DNA of 64,000 nucleotides from Desulfolutivibrio sulfoxidireducens (GCF_013376475.1 NZ_CP045508.1:3260001-3324000), one strand, 5' to 3'; shown: positions 26,359-35,431, counted from the stretch's first letter. Numbers and translations: made by a program. The notes: a model not told the origin generated them from the letters alone.

Positions 26359-26617
26359 GGAATAAAATGCAAAATCTGGGGGATTGTCAAGATGGTTCGG
26401 TCTGGGGGGCGGAATCGCTGTTCCGGCCGGACCGGAGGGACGAGGCGACGAGGGGGCGCGGGCTTGTGGCGGTCACGGGAACTGGCCGCCCTGACGTCAC
26501 GGGACCGGGTCCGCCTGTCGGTTCGGGGAAGGGATTGCGGGAGGCGGGGATCGCGCCGGGCGCGCAAGGGCCCGCGCGAAACGCGGGTCCTGGCCGTTGC
26601 CCCGGTTACGGCGCGGA

Positions 26618-28027
26618 TCAGAACTGGAAGTAGATGAAGCTCTGCTGCTTTCCGGCGAAAATGACCGAGGCGACCATGAGTCCGGAGACGATGGCCAGGC
26701 GCGCCCCATAGGGCAGCCGGACCAGGACGGAAGACCGGTCGCCGCCGCCGTAGAGGCGCCTGGAGACCACGTGCAGCCCGGCCAGCGCCGCGATGAGCGC
26801 GAAGGGGGCCAGGGTCGCCCCGGCGTAAAAGTCGGGCCGCCACGGGGCAAGCATCCGGGAGATCATGGTCAGGGCCCCGGACATGTCCGGGGCCCTGAAA
26901 AAGACCCAGCCGATGCACACCAGGGCGAAGGTCGCCGCGATCTGGCCCCATTTCCCAAGGCCCCGCCACAGCGGCCCCAGACTGGGGGCAAGGATGGCCC
27001 CAAGGAGGACCAAAAGGCCGTGGTACACCCCCCAGGCCACGAAATGCCAGGCCGCGCCGTGCCACAGGCCGCCAAGAAACCAGGTCACCAGCATGGCCGC
27101 GATCATCCTGGCCACGCCTTTGCGGCTGCCCCCCAGGGGGATGTACAGGTAGTCGCGCAGCCACGTGGACAGGGAGATGTGCCAATGCCGCCAGAATTCG
27201 CGCATGGAGCGGCTGAAATAGGGCCACAGGAAGTTGATCCCCAGTTCGAAGCCGAAAAGCCGGGCCAGCCCGCGCGCGATGTCCGTGTACCCGCTGAAGT
27301 CGCAATAGATCTGGACGGCGAAGAGCATGGCCGCGCTCCACCCCTGGGCTCCGGACAGCAGGTCGCCCACGGCGAAAAGAGAGTCCGCCTCGGGGCCGAT
27401 GTTGTCGGCGATGACCACCTTCTTGAACATGCCGAGCACGATCAGCTCCATGGCGCTGATGGTGGCCCGGCGCCTCAGGGGGCGGTGGGCCGCGATCTGG
27501 GGCAGGAAGTCGCGAGCCCGGACGATGGGCCCGGCCACGAGATGCGGAAAGAAGGCGATGAACAGGGCATAGTCCCAAAGCCGCCTGGCGGGCGGCAGTC
27601 TCCGGGAATACACGTCCACGGCGTAGCTTACGGATTCGAAGATGAAAAAGCTGATGCCCAGCGGCAACTCCGGCCCCGCGACCGGCAGCGAGGCCTCGAT
27701 CCCGGCGACGCGCAGAAGGGAGGTGGCCGTGGAGGCGGCGAATTCCACGTATTTGAAAAAGAAAAGCAGGCCGATGTTTCCGGCGCAGCTCAGAACGAGC
27801 CCCGTTCGGCGCGCCGCCAGGCGTGTGGCCCCGCCGATCCACCGGGCCAGGCAATAATTGAGCAGGGTGCAGAAGACGAGGATGAGCAGCCAGGACGGAT
27901 TGGCCGCCGCGTAGAAGAGGTAGCTCAGAAAGACCAGGGAAAAAACCCGCCAGGGGGAGGGGAGAAAGGGCACGGCGCACAGGGTCAGGGCCAAAAAGAC
28001 CAGAAAGGAGAAGGAATTGAAGATCAT
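26618..28027 (-). CDS. MBOAT family O-acyltransferase (second locus)
   Basis: The 469-aa polytopic protein has MBOAT signatures LPLGISFFIFESVSYAVDVY, AGPIVRARDFLPQI, YCDFSGYTDIARGLARLFGF, FWRHWHISLSTWLRDYLYIP and LGGLWHGAAWHF with the catalytic His. It resembles AlgI/DltB-type transporters of acetyl groups. It overlaps the upstream SGNH gene by ATGA (28024-28027), so the pair is translationally coupled, as in alginate or cellulose acetylation systems. It is only distantly similar to the 10886 MBOAT. The polysaccharide acceptor is unknown and no glycan synthase is adjacent. Confidence 0.88.
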   Translation of the reverse strand: MIFNSFSFLVFLALTLCAVPFLPSPWRVFSLVFLSYLFYAAANPSWLLILVFCTLLNYCLARWIGGATRLAARRTGLVLSCAGNIGLLFFFKYVEFAASTATSLLRVAGIEASLPVAGPELPLGISFFIFESVSYAVDVYSRRLPPARRLWDYALFIAFFPHLVAGPIVRARDFLPQIAAHRPLRRRATISAMELIVLGMFKKVVIADNIGPEADSLFAVGDLLSGAQGWSAAMLFAVQIYCDFSGYTDIARGLARLFGFELGINFLWPYFSRSMREFWRHWHISLSTWLRDYLYIPLGGSRKGVARMIAAMLVTWFLGGLWHGAAWHFVAWGVYHGLLVLLGAILAPSLGPLWRGLGKWGQIAATFALVCIGWVFFRAPDMSGALTMISRMLAPWRPDFYAGATLAPFALIAALAGLHVVSRRLYGGGDRSSVLVRLPYGARLAIVSGLMVASVIFAGKQQSFIYFQF

Positions 28028-29097
28028 GGCCGACCACGCAGCAGCGCGCCGAGTCGGGCGGAATACGCCGCGCGCCCGGTGGCGTGAAGATGCACGATGT
28101 CCGTGAAAAGGCCGTCCTGTCGCTCAATGTCCCGGAAGTCGTCCCTGTGCAGGAACGTGGCCCCGCAGGCCTCGGACAGGGCCTTGACCCTGCGGTCCAC
28201 CGTGTCGCGATCCGCGCCCTGGGCGTAGGGGCCAACCATTGCGAACTCCGGTTCGACCACCGGGGCCACGATCAGCGGGATCCCGGCGTTTCGGGCCTGT
28301 TCGCAAAACCGCCTAAGCCCCCGGTACCCCAGGGTGTCCTCCTTGTCGGCGGAATCGAGATGGGCCTTGCGCAGCCAGTCCGTTTCCGGAAGGGGCGTCC
28401 GCGGTTGCCGGGGACGGTGGGCGGGAGGGGGTGGGGCGTCCGGCGGAAAGTCCCAGGGGTACGGCAGGGGCCGGGCCGTGCCGGTGAGCAGGCGCAGGGC
28501 CATGGTGCGCACGAGATCCCGGTACCTGACCGACCACAGCAGCTCGCCGGGGAGCCTGTCGAGATAGCGGGCCACCTCCCGGGCCTCCAGATCGGACAGG
28601 GGTTTAAGACGCAGGGCCTCGGCCGCGTCCCACCGGATGTCCACGGCGTCGGGGTGGAACCGGTCGGCAAAGGAAAAGCCGTTGTACAGATACACGACGG
28701 CCTTTGTCGCGGGCGTCAGGATCAGACCGGAAAGAAGCGGCAGCTCATAGGCCAAAAGCCCGGTCATGCCCAGATTTTCGACCGCGACGGCCCCCTGCCC
28801 CATGTTCTTCCGCACGATCTCCGGATCCACGCCATTGGCCACCGAACTGCTGCCGACAACGGCAATACGCGGTTCATTTCGCAGGGCCAGGGATTGGACA
28901 TGCCACAACTGCTTCTGGACATGGACCGCAAGCGAGGTCTCGCCATATACCGGACGATTGGCGTCGATGAAGCCGACGACCGGGGCCGAGCGCAACAGGA
29001 CGTCGAGGGCCACCAGTACGACAATGGCGATGCACGTCGGCGCGACGATCTCTCTCGTGAGAACTTTAAGCTGAACGGAATTTCTCTTTCCAGACAT
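28024..29097 (-). CDS. Membrane-anchored SGNH/DltD-like acyltransferase partner of the MBOAT
   Basis: From ATG 29097 the product is 357 aa. It has an N-terminal membrane helix (IVAPTCIAIVVLVALDVLL), a block I-like AVVGSSSVANGVDP and a late IVHLHATGRAAYS with the catalytic His. This is the layout of DUF1574/DltD-like partners of MBOATs, which take the acyl group in the periplasm. The frame stays open upstream to 30423, but that stretch is antisense to the low-complexity gene and is rejected. The start has no strong ribosome-binding site, so the exact N-terminus is uncertain. Confidence 0.72.
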   Translation of the reverse strand: MSGKRNSVQLKVLTREIVAPTCIAIVVLVALDVLLRSAPVVGFIDANRPVYGETSLAVHVQKQLWHVQSLALRNEPRIAVVGSSSVANGVDPEIVRKNMGQGAVAVENLGMTGLLAYELPLLSGLILTPATKAVVYLYNGFSFADRFHPDAVDIRWDAAEALRLKPLSDLEAREVARYLDRLPGELLWSVRYRDLVRTMALRLLTGTARPLPYPWDFPPDAPPPPAHRPRQPRTPLPETDWLRKAHLDSADKEDTLGYRGLRRFCEQARNAGIPLIVAPVVEPEFAMVGPYAQGADRDTVDRRVKALSEACGATFLHRDDFRDIERQDGLFTDIVHLHATGRAAYSARLGALLRGRP

Positions 29098-29500
29098 GCC
29101 GATGCCGACGTCCGGCGGCTGTCGCGATTCCAGGGTGAAACCGGCGCGGGGGGGCACGGACACAACTGTTTCCCGCCGCCCGCGTCGCGCCGGGAAGGTA
29201 TCGATTGCGCCTGCGAAAGGCAAGGACGTCCCATGCGGGGTCCGGATCGGCCGTATCCCCGCGCGGCAGGCCGGGGACCCGTGAGGCAAAGGCCTCGGGC
29301 CGGCGCGCGCCAATGAAGGCGACGAATGAGTCTTGCCCTGGTCCGGAGCACCGGGTAGAAACATGGTAGGGGTTATGTAACCGCTCCGCCACGCCCCGCG
29401 ACTTCCGTCCCGAAGGCGGCCGAAGACGTTTTTTTTCCGCCGCGTACGACTGGACCGGCTCACCCTTTGGATCGAACCCGAACGTCGCCCGGAGGTCCCC
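29098..29500. other. Divergent intergenic region, 403 nt
   Basis: This lies between the SGNH gene and the low-complexity secreted-protein gene. It must contain both promoters. I see no RNA gene, and the ORFs here do not look real. Confidence 0.35.
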
Positions 29501-31129
29501 ATGTCCCCCCGCCTGTTTCGCCTGATCGGCGTTGCGGCCTTTTTCCTCGTCCTGTGTATTGCCCCCAACCCGGCCATGGCCGCCGGGGAAAACGCGACCG
29601 GAACCCACGTGGCCCAGATGCGCCGACACGTGGAGGCGGCCTGGGCCGCCGTGGAGGCCGCGGACCCGGTCACGGCCCGGTCCGAGGCCGTCAAGGCCCA
29701 GACCGAATGGGCCTCGGTGCGGCCCATGCCCAGGCGCATCATCCTCTCCTCCCACCCGGACATGGATGCCCGCATGGCCGCCCTGCCCGACGAGGCCGCC
29801 CGCCTGGCCGCCGAACGCGCCGCCGCGCCCGCCGCCGCGCCCGCCGCTCCAGGCACGGCCCCGGCCGGGAGCACAACCGTGGTCGTGGCCCCCATGCCCG
29901 TGGCCCCCCTGGCCCCGCCACCGCCGGCCGCCGCCGGAACCACGGCCGTGGTCGTGGCCCCCGTGCCCGTGGCCCCGTACGCGGTGACCACCGCCCCGCC
30001 AGCCACCACCACCACGACCCTCCCGGCCACCACCACAACCACCACGGTTCCGGCCACCACGGCCCCGGCGGCCACCACCACGATGTACGCCGATCCCACC
30101 GGGACAGCCGTCGTGGCCACCCCGGCCGGCACCGCCACCGTGACCCATGCCGGCTCCGGCACGACCACCACGGCCGGCGCGACCACCGTGAACACCCATT
30201 CCGGACAGACCACGGTCACCGGTCCCCAGGGCCAGAGCGCCACGGTCACCGGGGCCTCGGCCTCGGCCGTGACCACCTCCGGGGCCACCACCACGGGCCG
30301 AGCCGGCGGCGCGGCCACCATCCAGACTCCGTCCGGACAGACCGTGAACGCCGCCGGAGCGGCCACAGGATCGAAGACCGTGTCCGGAAACACCACCTCC
30401 AGCCAAAGCGCCATGGGCGGCATGGTCTACGACCCGGCCACGGGCCAGTGGGTCGCGGCCGGCCGCCAGGGCAGCGGCAGCGCCACCCGCAACGCCTCCG
30501 GCCAGGTCACGGACTTCTCCTACACCGGACAAAGCGCCGTGGCCGGCAGCGGCGGCAACGCGGCCACGGCCCAGACCTACGCCTCGGGCCAGAACCTGGG
30601 CTCGGGCCAGGGCTCGGTCAGCGCCGGGGCCGACGTGCAGACCAAGGCCGGCGGGGACTACTCCGTGGACGCCACGGCCACCAAGGGCCAGGCCACGGTC
30701 ACCGCCACGGACAACACCACCGGGGCCACCAAGACGGCCACCGTGGGCGACGGCCAAGTGCAAAACGCGCCCCAGCAAAGCGCGGCCAAGACCACGACCC
30801 CGGCCACCACCCAAAGCGCCCAAAAGGCCGCCCGGACCGCCCCCCAAAGCGCGCCCCAGACCGCCAGCCCCACGGCCCGGACGGCCCGTAGCGCCCCGTC
30901 CGGGACCACCCAGGCCATGGCCCAGCCAAGCGCCGCCTCCCGGACCACGGCCGACGCCGCAAGCGCCCGGACGGCCCAGCGCGGCTACAGCGACGACACG
31001 GACGTGTTCGGCAAGACCGGCTTCGGCCAGTCCGCCACGACCATGCGCAAGCCGCCGGCCGAGCAGCGCCAGGCCCCCCAGGCCGCCGGAGGCTCCGGAC
31101 GTGGCGGTCGCGGCGGCGGACGCCGGTAG
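29501..31129 (+). CDS. Secreted Thr/Ala/Gly-rich low-complexity protein
   Basis: The 542-aa product has a signal peptide (LIGVAAFFLVLCIAPNPAMAA) and a short helical domain (about 30-105). A Pro/Ala/Thr-rich stalk follows, with two copies of a VVVAPxPVAP unit (about 125-155) and a run of Thr-Thr repeats. Then comes a long Gly/Thr/Ser/Ala/Gln-rich region with loose repeats such as SGQTTVTGPQGQSATVTG and GQWVAAGRQGSGSA. The C-terminus is basic and Gly/Arg-rich (GGRGGGRR). No enzymatic motif is visible. The composition suggests a surface or extracellular matrix-like protein. The same DNA is open in other frames because of its composition, but the signal peptide, GGAGG ribosome-binding site and stop position fit this frame. 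Confidence 0.7.
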   Translation: MSPRLFRLIGVAAFFLVLCIAPNPAMAAGENATGTHVAQMRRHVEAAWAAVEAADPVTARSEAVKAQTEWASVRPMPRRIILSSHPDMDARMAALPDEAARLAAERAAAPAAAPAAPGTAPAGSTTVVVAPMPVAPLAPPPPAAAGTTAVVVAPVPVAPYAVTTAPPATTTTTLPATTTTTTVPATTAPAATTTMYADPTGTAVVATPAGTATVTHAGSGTTTTAGATTVNTHSGQTTVTGPQGQSATVTGASASAVTTSGATTTGRAGGAATIQTPSGQTVNAAGAATGSKTVSGNTTSSQSAMGGMVYDPATGQWVAAGRQGSGSATRNASGQVTDFSYTGQSAVAGSGGNAATAQTYASGQNLGSGQGSVSAGADVQTKAGGDYSVDATATKGQATVTATDNTTGATKTATVGDGQVQNAPQQSAAKTTTPATTQSAQKAARTAPQSAPQTASPTARTARSAPSGTTQAMAQPSAASRTTADAASARTAQRGYSDDTDVFGKTGFGQSATTMRKPPAEQRQAPQAAGGSGRGGRGGGRR

Positions 31130-31184
31130 AGGGCGGGGTGGACCCCGGAAGGAGGGGCTATCCCCGGGAGGAACGGGGGGAGAG

Positions 31185-31232
31185 AAGCCTCCGGCGGCCA
31201 AAGGGCTTCGCCCTTTGGAATCCCATGGCGAT
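31185..31232. repeat. 48-bp hairpin repeat, copy 1
   Basis: It contains a 9-bp stem (CCAAAGGGC-TTC-GCCCTTTGG, 31198-31218). It is identical at 47 of 48 positions, in the same orientation, to 33211-33258. It follows the low-complexity gene and may terminate it. Confidence 0.8.
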
Positions 31233-31292
31233 TCCGGTTGCGGCGGCCGGCGTCCGATCCAAGGCGTCTTCCGCTTCGTCGCGAAGCGGGAT

Positions 31293-32519
31293 ATGGTCCG
31301 CCGCATGGACATCCCCGACGCGCCGGCCGGGCGGGCCTTCTCCGACCGCGAGGCCATGCTCATGTACCGCACCGTGGCCGATTTCACCTTCGACTGGGAG
31401 ATCTGGCTCGGGCCCGACGGCCGGGCGCGCTACGTCTCGCCGTCCTGCGCCCGCATCAGCGGCTATGCCCCCCACACCATCCAGGACGACCCGGACTTTT
31501 TCGCCCGGATCATCCACCCGGACGACTACCCCGACTGGCGCAAACGCATGGACCAAGGGGCGGAAAGCGGCGTGCCGTCCATGGATTTCCGCATCCTCCG
31601 GGCCGATGGGATGGTGGTTTGGCTGGCCCAGGAGACCACCCGGGTGTGCGGCCCGGGCGGCGAACCCCTGGGCCTGCGCCTGAGCCTGCGCGAGGTCACC
31701 GACCGGGTGGCCGCGCAGGCCGCCCTTCGCGAGGCCAACGAGGGCCTTGAGGAACGCGTTCGGGAACGCACGGCCGAACTCGAACGAACCAACGCCGAGT
31801 TGCGCCGGGAGATCAAACGGGGCGAGGCGGCCCGAAAAAGCCTGGAGGAATCCCGGGAGCGCATCCGAAACCTCTCGGCCTACCTCCAGGACCGCGTGGA
31901 AGACGAACGCCGCCGCATCTCCCGGGAGGTCCACGACGAACTCGGGCAGACGCTCACGGCCATGGGCATGGGCCTGGCCCGCCTGGAACACCGTCCCCCG
32001 GCCGACGAGGCCGCGTCCCGAAGCCAGGTCGCCGGCCTGCGCGAACTGGCCGCAAACGCCCTGGCCACGGTGCGGCGCATCGCCCGGGAACTGCGGCCGG
32101 CCATCCTGGACGATCTGGGGCTGTGCGAGGCCGTAAGCGCCCATACCCGGACCTTTGCCGAAAGCTCCGGGATCGCTGTGGACCTGGAGGTGCCCGAAGT
32201 CCCGCCGGATCTCGACCCGGAACAGACCACGGCCCTTTTCCGGGTGCTCCAGGAGGCGTTGACCAATGTGGCCCGGCATGCCGGGGCCACCCGGGTCCGG
32301 GTGGGCCTTACGGCCACCAGGCGCGGCCTGGCCCTGACCGTGGCCGACAACGGCCAGGGCGCGCCGGAATCGGCCATACGCGACCCCAGGGCCTACGGAT
32401 TGCTCGGCATGCGCGAGCGCATGCGCTTTTTCGGCGGCGAGGCGACCGTGAAAAGCGTCCAGGGACAGGGGACCACGGTCACGGCCGCGTTGCCCCTTGG
32501 CCCCAGGAGGCGGAAATGA
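31293..32519 (+). CDS. PAS-containing NarL-type sensor histidine kinase
   Basis: From ATG 31293 the protein is 408 aa. A PAS domain (about 20-135; YVSPSCARISGY) is followed by a coiled coil, a HisKA_3 dimerisation domain (RRRISREVHDELGQTLTAMG, with the phospho-accepting His in EVHDELG) and a HATPase domain (LTNVARHAGATRVRV, VADNGQGAP, GLLGMRERM). There is no membrane segment, so it is a cytosolic sensor. Its stop overlaps the start of the response-regulator gene. The next ATG (31305) is an alternative start. Confidence 0.88.
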   Translation: MVRRMDIPDAPAGRAFSDREAMLMYRTVADFTFDWEIWLGPDGRARYVSPSCARISGYAPHTIQDDPDFFARIIHPDDYPDWRKRMDQGAESGVPSMDFRILRADGMVVWLAQETTRVCGPGGEPLGLRLSLREVTDRVAAQAALREANEGLEERVRERTAELERTNAELRREIKRGEAARKSLEESRERIRNLSAYLQDRVEDERRRISREVHDELGQTLTAMGMGLARLEHRPPADEAASRSQVAGLRELAANALATVRRIARELRPAILDDLGLCEAVSAHTRTFAESSGIAVDLEVPEVPPDLDPEQTTALFRVLQEALTNVARHAGATRVRVGLTATRRGLALTVADNGQGAPESAIRDPRAYGLLGMRERMRFFGGEATVKSVQGQGTTVTAALPLGPRRRK

Positions 32520-33184
32520 CCCCCTCCGGACGGGACAGCCCCCAGCCGTCCCCGCTTTGCGTCCTGGTGGTGGACGATCACGCCGTGGTCCGGCGTGGGG
32601 TCATGGACATCATCGCGGACATGTCCCGGGACTTTCTTTTCCTGGAGGCCGAGACATCGCGGCAGGCCCTGGCCCTCGTGCGGGACCATCCCTGCGGGCT
32701 GGTCGTTCTGGATCTGTCCCTGCCCGACGAAAGCGGCTTCGAGACCCTGACCGCAATCCGGCTGACCCACCCGGAACTGCCGGTGATCATCTCCAGCATG
32801 CACGTGGAGGCCGAATACGCCCGGCGCGCCATGGCCCTTGGGGCCAACGGCTACCTGGGAAAAAACGCCGCTCCAGGCGAGTTGGCCCTGGCCATCACCC
32901 GGGTGCTGGCCGGGGAGACCTACGTCAGTTCCGGACTGGCCGGCGAATTGACCACCAGCGACGGCCCTTCCGGACGCGCCGGGAGCTCCCGCCTGTCGCC
33001 ACGCGAACGCGAGGTCATGCACCGCCTGGCCCGGGGCGAGAAGCTCACGGACGTGGCCGCGGCCATGCGGGTGACCGTGCAGACCGCCGGGACCTACCGA
33101 ACCCGGATCATGAAAAAGCTCGGACTGACGACCACGGCCGACTTCTTCCGCTACGCCCTGGAAAAAGGCGGCATGCTGCCCTAG
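32516..33184 (+). CDS. NarL/FixJ-family response regulator
   Basis: The 222-aa protein has a receiver domain with the phospho-acceptor Asp in LVVLDLSLPDESGF, Thr/Ser and Lys (GYLGKNAAPGE) positions, and a LuxR-type helix-turn-helix (LSPREREVMHRLARGEKLTDVAAAM, about 163-190). It is translationally coupled to the kinase gene by a 4-nt overlap. Target genes are unknown. The gene pair is bracketed by two copies of a 48-bp hairpin repeat. Confidence 0.9.
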   Translation: MTPSGRDSPQPSPLCVLVVDDHAVVRRGVMDIIADMSRDFLFLEAETSRQALALVRDHPCGLVVLDLSLPDESGFETLTAIRLTHPELPVIISSMHVEAEYARRAMALGANGYLGKNAAPGELALAITRVLAGETYVSSGLAGELTTSDGPSGRAGSSRLSPREREVMHRLARGEKLTDVAAAMRVTVQTAGTYRTRIMKKLGLTTTADFFRYALEKGGMLP

Positions 33185-33210
33185 ACGAATGTCGCCGAAA
33201 TGGGGGGGAT

Positions 33211-33258
33211 AAGCCTCCGGCGGCCAAAGGGCTTCGCCCTTTGGAATCCCATAGCGAT
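33211..33258. repeat. 48-bp hairpin repeat, copy 2
   Basis: A direct repeat of 31185-31232 with one mismatch, located 26 nt after the response-regulator stop codon. Confidence 0.8.
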
Positions 33259-33434
33259 GACGACAGGCCACTTCGGCCCGATACGGCCAGCCCGGCCGCT
33301 TCCGGTCCGTTCAGGACCTCGCCTCCAGGACTGGCTTCCCCCGCGCCCTGTCTGAGGATTCCGACAAATTTGCGGTCCCCTCCCCTTTGCGCCACCCTGC
33401 ATGCACGCATCACCACCCCTTTGACGGACGAGAC

Positions 33435-33584
33435 ATGGACTCTTTTTTCGCGACCCTTCTGTGGGCGGCGGCGGCCCTGGCGGCTGTGGCGGCCATCGTG
33501 ACGCTTTTCGCGGTCCTGCGCCCGCACCGGCGCCTGCCCCAGGACTTCGATTTCGAACGCTACAAACGCATCGAAAACCGATGA
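33435..33584 (+). CDS. 49-aa single-pass membrane protein
   Basis: A short frame from ATG 33435 encodes a 49-aa peptide. It has one hydrophobic helix (LLWAAAALAAVAAIVTLFAVL) at the N-terminus and a charged cytosolic tail ending FDFERYKRIENR. It overlaps the next gene by ATGA (33581-33584), which supports it being translated. The family is not recognised. Confidence 0.55.
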   Translation: MDSFFATLLWAAAALAAVAAIVTLFAVLRPHRRLPQDFDFERYKRIENR

Positions 33585-34009
33585 CCACGCCCTGGATCCC
33601 CGAACACACCGTGGCCGACCCATCGGAACAGGAAGAGCCCTCCCCGGACATCACGAATTCCTGGGAAGCGGCCTTCGATCCGCCCCATCTCGGCATCCCC
33701 TTCGCCCCCACGGCCTCGGCCCGCGTCGTGGACCACCAGGGCGACTTCATGGAAATATTCCTCTGCGTCCAAAACCTCCGGATCGTCGACGCCGGATTCC
33801 TGACCAGCCTGCCCGGGCCGGGCATGATGGCCGCCTCGGCCTGGTGCGCGGCGGCGGTCGGCAAATCCCTGGCCGATTCCGCCCGGGACCACGCCCCGTC
33901 CGACCCGCCACCCCACGCCAATGGCCTGCGCCGCGCGGCGCGGCTGGCCGCCCGGGCCGGCCGCGCCGCCCTGGCCAAGGCCGAACGGAGCGTGGAAGGA
34001 AAAAGATAG
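33581..34009 (+). CDS. Hypothetical protein
   Basis: The 142-aa protein starts with the ATG overlapping the previous stop. The middle region (VVDHQGDFMEIFLCVQNLRIVDAGFL) looks globular. The C-terminus is Ala/Arg-rich and basic. There is no signal peptide and no recognised domain. Together with the 49-aa membrane protein it forms a two-gene unit. The 205-bp repeat (copy B) starts 6 nt after its stop. Confidence 0.6.
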   Translation: MTTPWIPEHTVADPSEQEEPSPDITNSWEAAFDPPHLGIPFAPTASARVVDHQGDFMEIFLCVQNLRIVDAGFLTSLPGPGMMAASAWCAAAVGKSLADSARDHAPSDPPPHANGLRRAARLAARAGRAALAKAERSVEGKR

Positions 34010-34015
34010 GATTTC

Positions 34016-34220
34016 CCGGGGGGAATCATTCCCCCCCGGACCCCCCGTTTCCGCCGCGCGCCGGCACTGGCGCAAAGCGCCAGAGCCGGCGCGCGGCGGG
34101 AAACAGGGGTTCGATGGGGATGACGCCGCCAACCGACAAAACGGGTCGAACGCGAAGCGCGACGAAGTTTTCGAAAGGGGGTCCAGGGGGGAAACCTTTT
34201 TCAAAAGGTTTCCCCCCTGG
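34016..34220 (-). repeat. 205-bp composite palindromic repeat, copy B (inverted)
   Basis: The reverse complement of copy A (8735-8938) with only a handful of differences, including one in the large stem (CAGAGCC for CAGTGCC) and an extra C in the terminal palindrome. It fills the gap between two convergent genes (stops at 34009 and 34237). Confidence 0.85.
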
Positions 34221-34236
34221 CCGCCGGAGGCATTTC

Positions 34237-35253
34237 CTACCGGCGCACGATGCCCGGGTCCACGTCCGTCACGTCGGCCGTGCCGGTCAGGATCATGGCC
34301 GCCGCAAGCTCGCCGCGCATCTTGTTGAGAAGCAGTTCCACGCCCTCGGCCCCGCCGCCCACGACCCCCACGATCAGGGGCCGCCCGACGAGGACCGCGT
34401 CCGCGCCCAGGGCCAAAAGCTTGAGCACGTCGCCGCCCGTGCGCACCCCGCCGTCGGCCAGAATCGTGGTCCGACCGCGCACCCGGGCCGCGATCTCCGG
34501 CAACACCTCGGCCGCGCCCGGGGTATGGTCCAGGATGCGGCCGCCGTGGTTGGAGACCACGATACCCGCCGCCCCGGCGTACACCGCCGCCTCGGCATCC
34601 TCCACGGTCATGATTCCCTTGACCAGAAACGGCAGCCTTGTGGCGGCGATGATCGCCCCAAGCTCCTCCCGGGTCTTGGGACCCACGGGCTGGCCCTTGA
34701 GGGCCATGGTCAAAAGGCCCGCGCCGTCGATGTCCATGCCCGTCAGGGCCACGCCGGCGGCCTCGGCCTTGGAAATCCGCTCGAGCACGGCCGCGTGCTC
34801 CCGGGGCTTGATGATCGCCCCGCCGCGTCCGCCGTGGCGGGCAAGGGCGGCCAGGCCGCTGTCATACATGGCGGGGTCGGCCCCGTCGCCGCTTAAGGCC
34901 ACGGTCCCGGCCCGCAGACAGCCGTCCGCCAGGGCCTCGATGAACTCAGCCTCGGGCATGGGCGCGCCGAAATTGTAGGTGGTCCCGGTCATGGGCGCGG
35001 CCAGAACCGGCATGGACAGGTCCAGGCCGAAAAGGCGCACGGCGGTATTGGGACTGGCCACCCCGTGAATGACGCGCATGTTGAAGCGCCAGGCGGCCAG
35101 GGCCGCGATGTTGGCGGAAAATCCCTGGCCCGTGCCCACCCCGCCCATGCCCGGCACCTCGCCGGCGCAGGCCCGTCCGTCGCACCGGCGACACACCCGG
35201 CAATATCCCCGAAGCCGCTCCCTGGCGGCCTTGCGCAGTTCTCCAAGTTCCAT
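34237..35253 (-). CDS. FMN-dependent alpha-hydroxyacid oxidase-like protein with N-terminal Cys cluster
   Basis: The 338-aa product is preceded by AGGAGG. It is a TIM-barrel flavoprotein of the lactate-oxidase/IDI-2-like group, with PVLAAPMTGTTYN, FLVKGIMTVEDAEAA, GIVVSNHGGRILD (the active-site His-Gly-Gly-Arg) and ILADGGVRTGGDVLKLLALGADAVLVGRP. Residues 18-29 hold a CX2CX2CX4C cluster (CRVCRRCDGRAC), absent from classical glycolate and lactate oxidases and suggestive of an Fe-S or zinc site. Relatives with this N-terminus occur in anaerobes, where oxidase activity with O2 is unlikely. The substrate is unknown. It is monocistronic on the minus strand. Confidence 0.78.
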   Translation of the reverse strand: MELGELRKAARERLRGYCRVCRRCDGRACAGEVPGMGGVGTGQGFSANIAALAAWRFNMRVIHGVASPNTAVRLFGLDLSMPVLAAPMTGTTYNFGAPMPEAEFIEALADGCLRAGTVALSGDGADPAMYDSGLAALARHGGRGGAIIKPREHAAVLERISKAEAAGVALTGMDIDGAGLLTMALKGQPVGPKTREELGAIIAATRLPFLVKGIMTVEDAEAAVYAGAAGIVVSNHGGRILDHTPGAAEVLPEIAARVRGRTTILADGGVRTGGDVLKLLALGADAVLVGRPLIVGVVGGGAEGVELLLNKMRGELAAAMILTGTADVTDVDPGIVRR

Positions 35254-35431
35254 CCGATCCTCCTGGTGTTGCGTGAAAGCGTCCTCCGGTTGGCGACGCC
35301 TGGGTAGAGTAGCCCCGGCCAGCAGCGGCCGCAAGACCGGCGCGACCCCGTATTGACTTACCCGGCCGCTTTGCCCAAAATTGCTTGATTTCACGCCGAC
35401 AGGGATGACCGCGCGTCCCGGGAGAATGTTC

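Noticed and set aside
28024-30423. 799-aa minus-strand frame that would fuse the SGNH gene to upstream sequence
   Set aside because: The upstream part is antisense to the signal-peptide-bearing gene at 29501. The conserved protein begins at 29097.
29066-31387. 773-aa Gly-rich minus-strand frame
   Set aside because: Pure shadow of the low-complexity gene 29501-31129.
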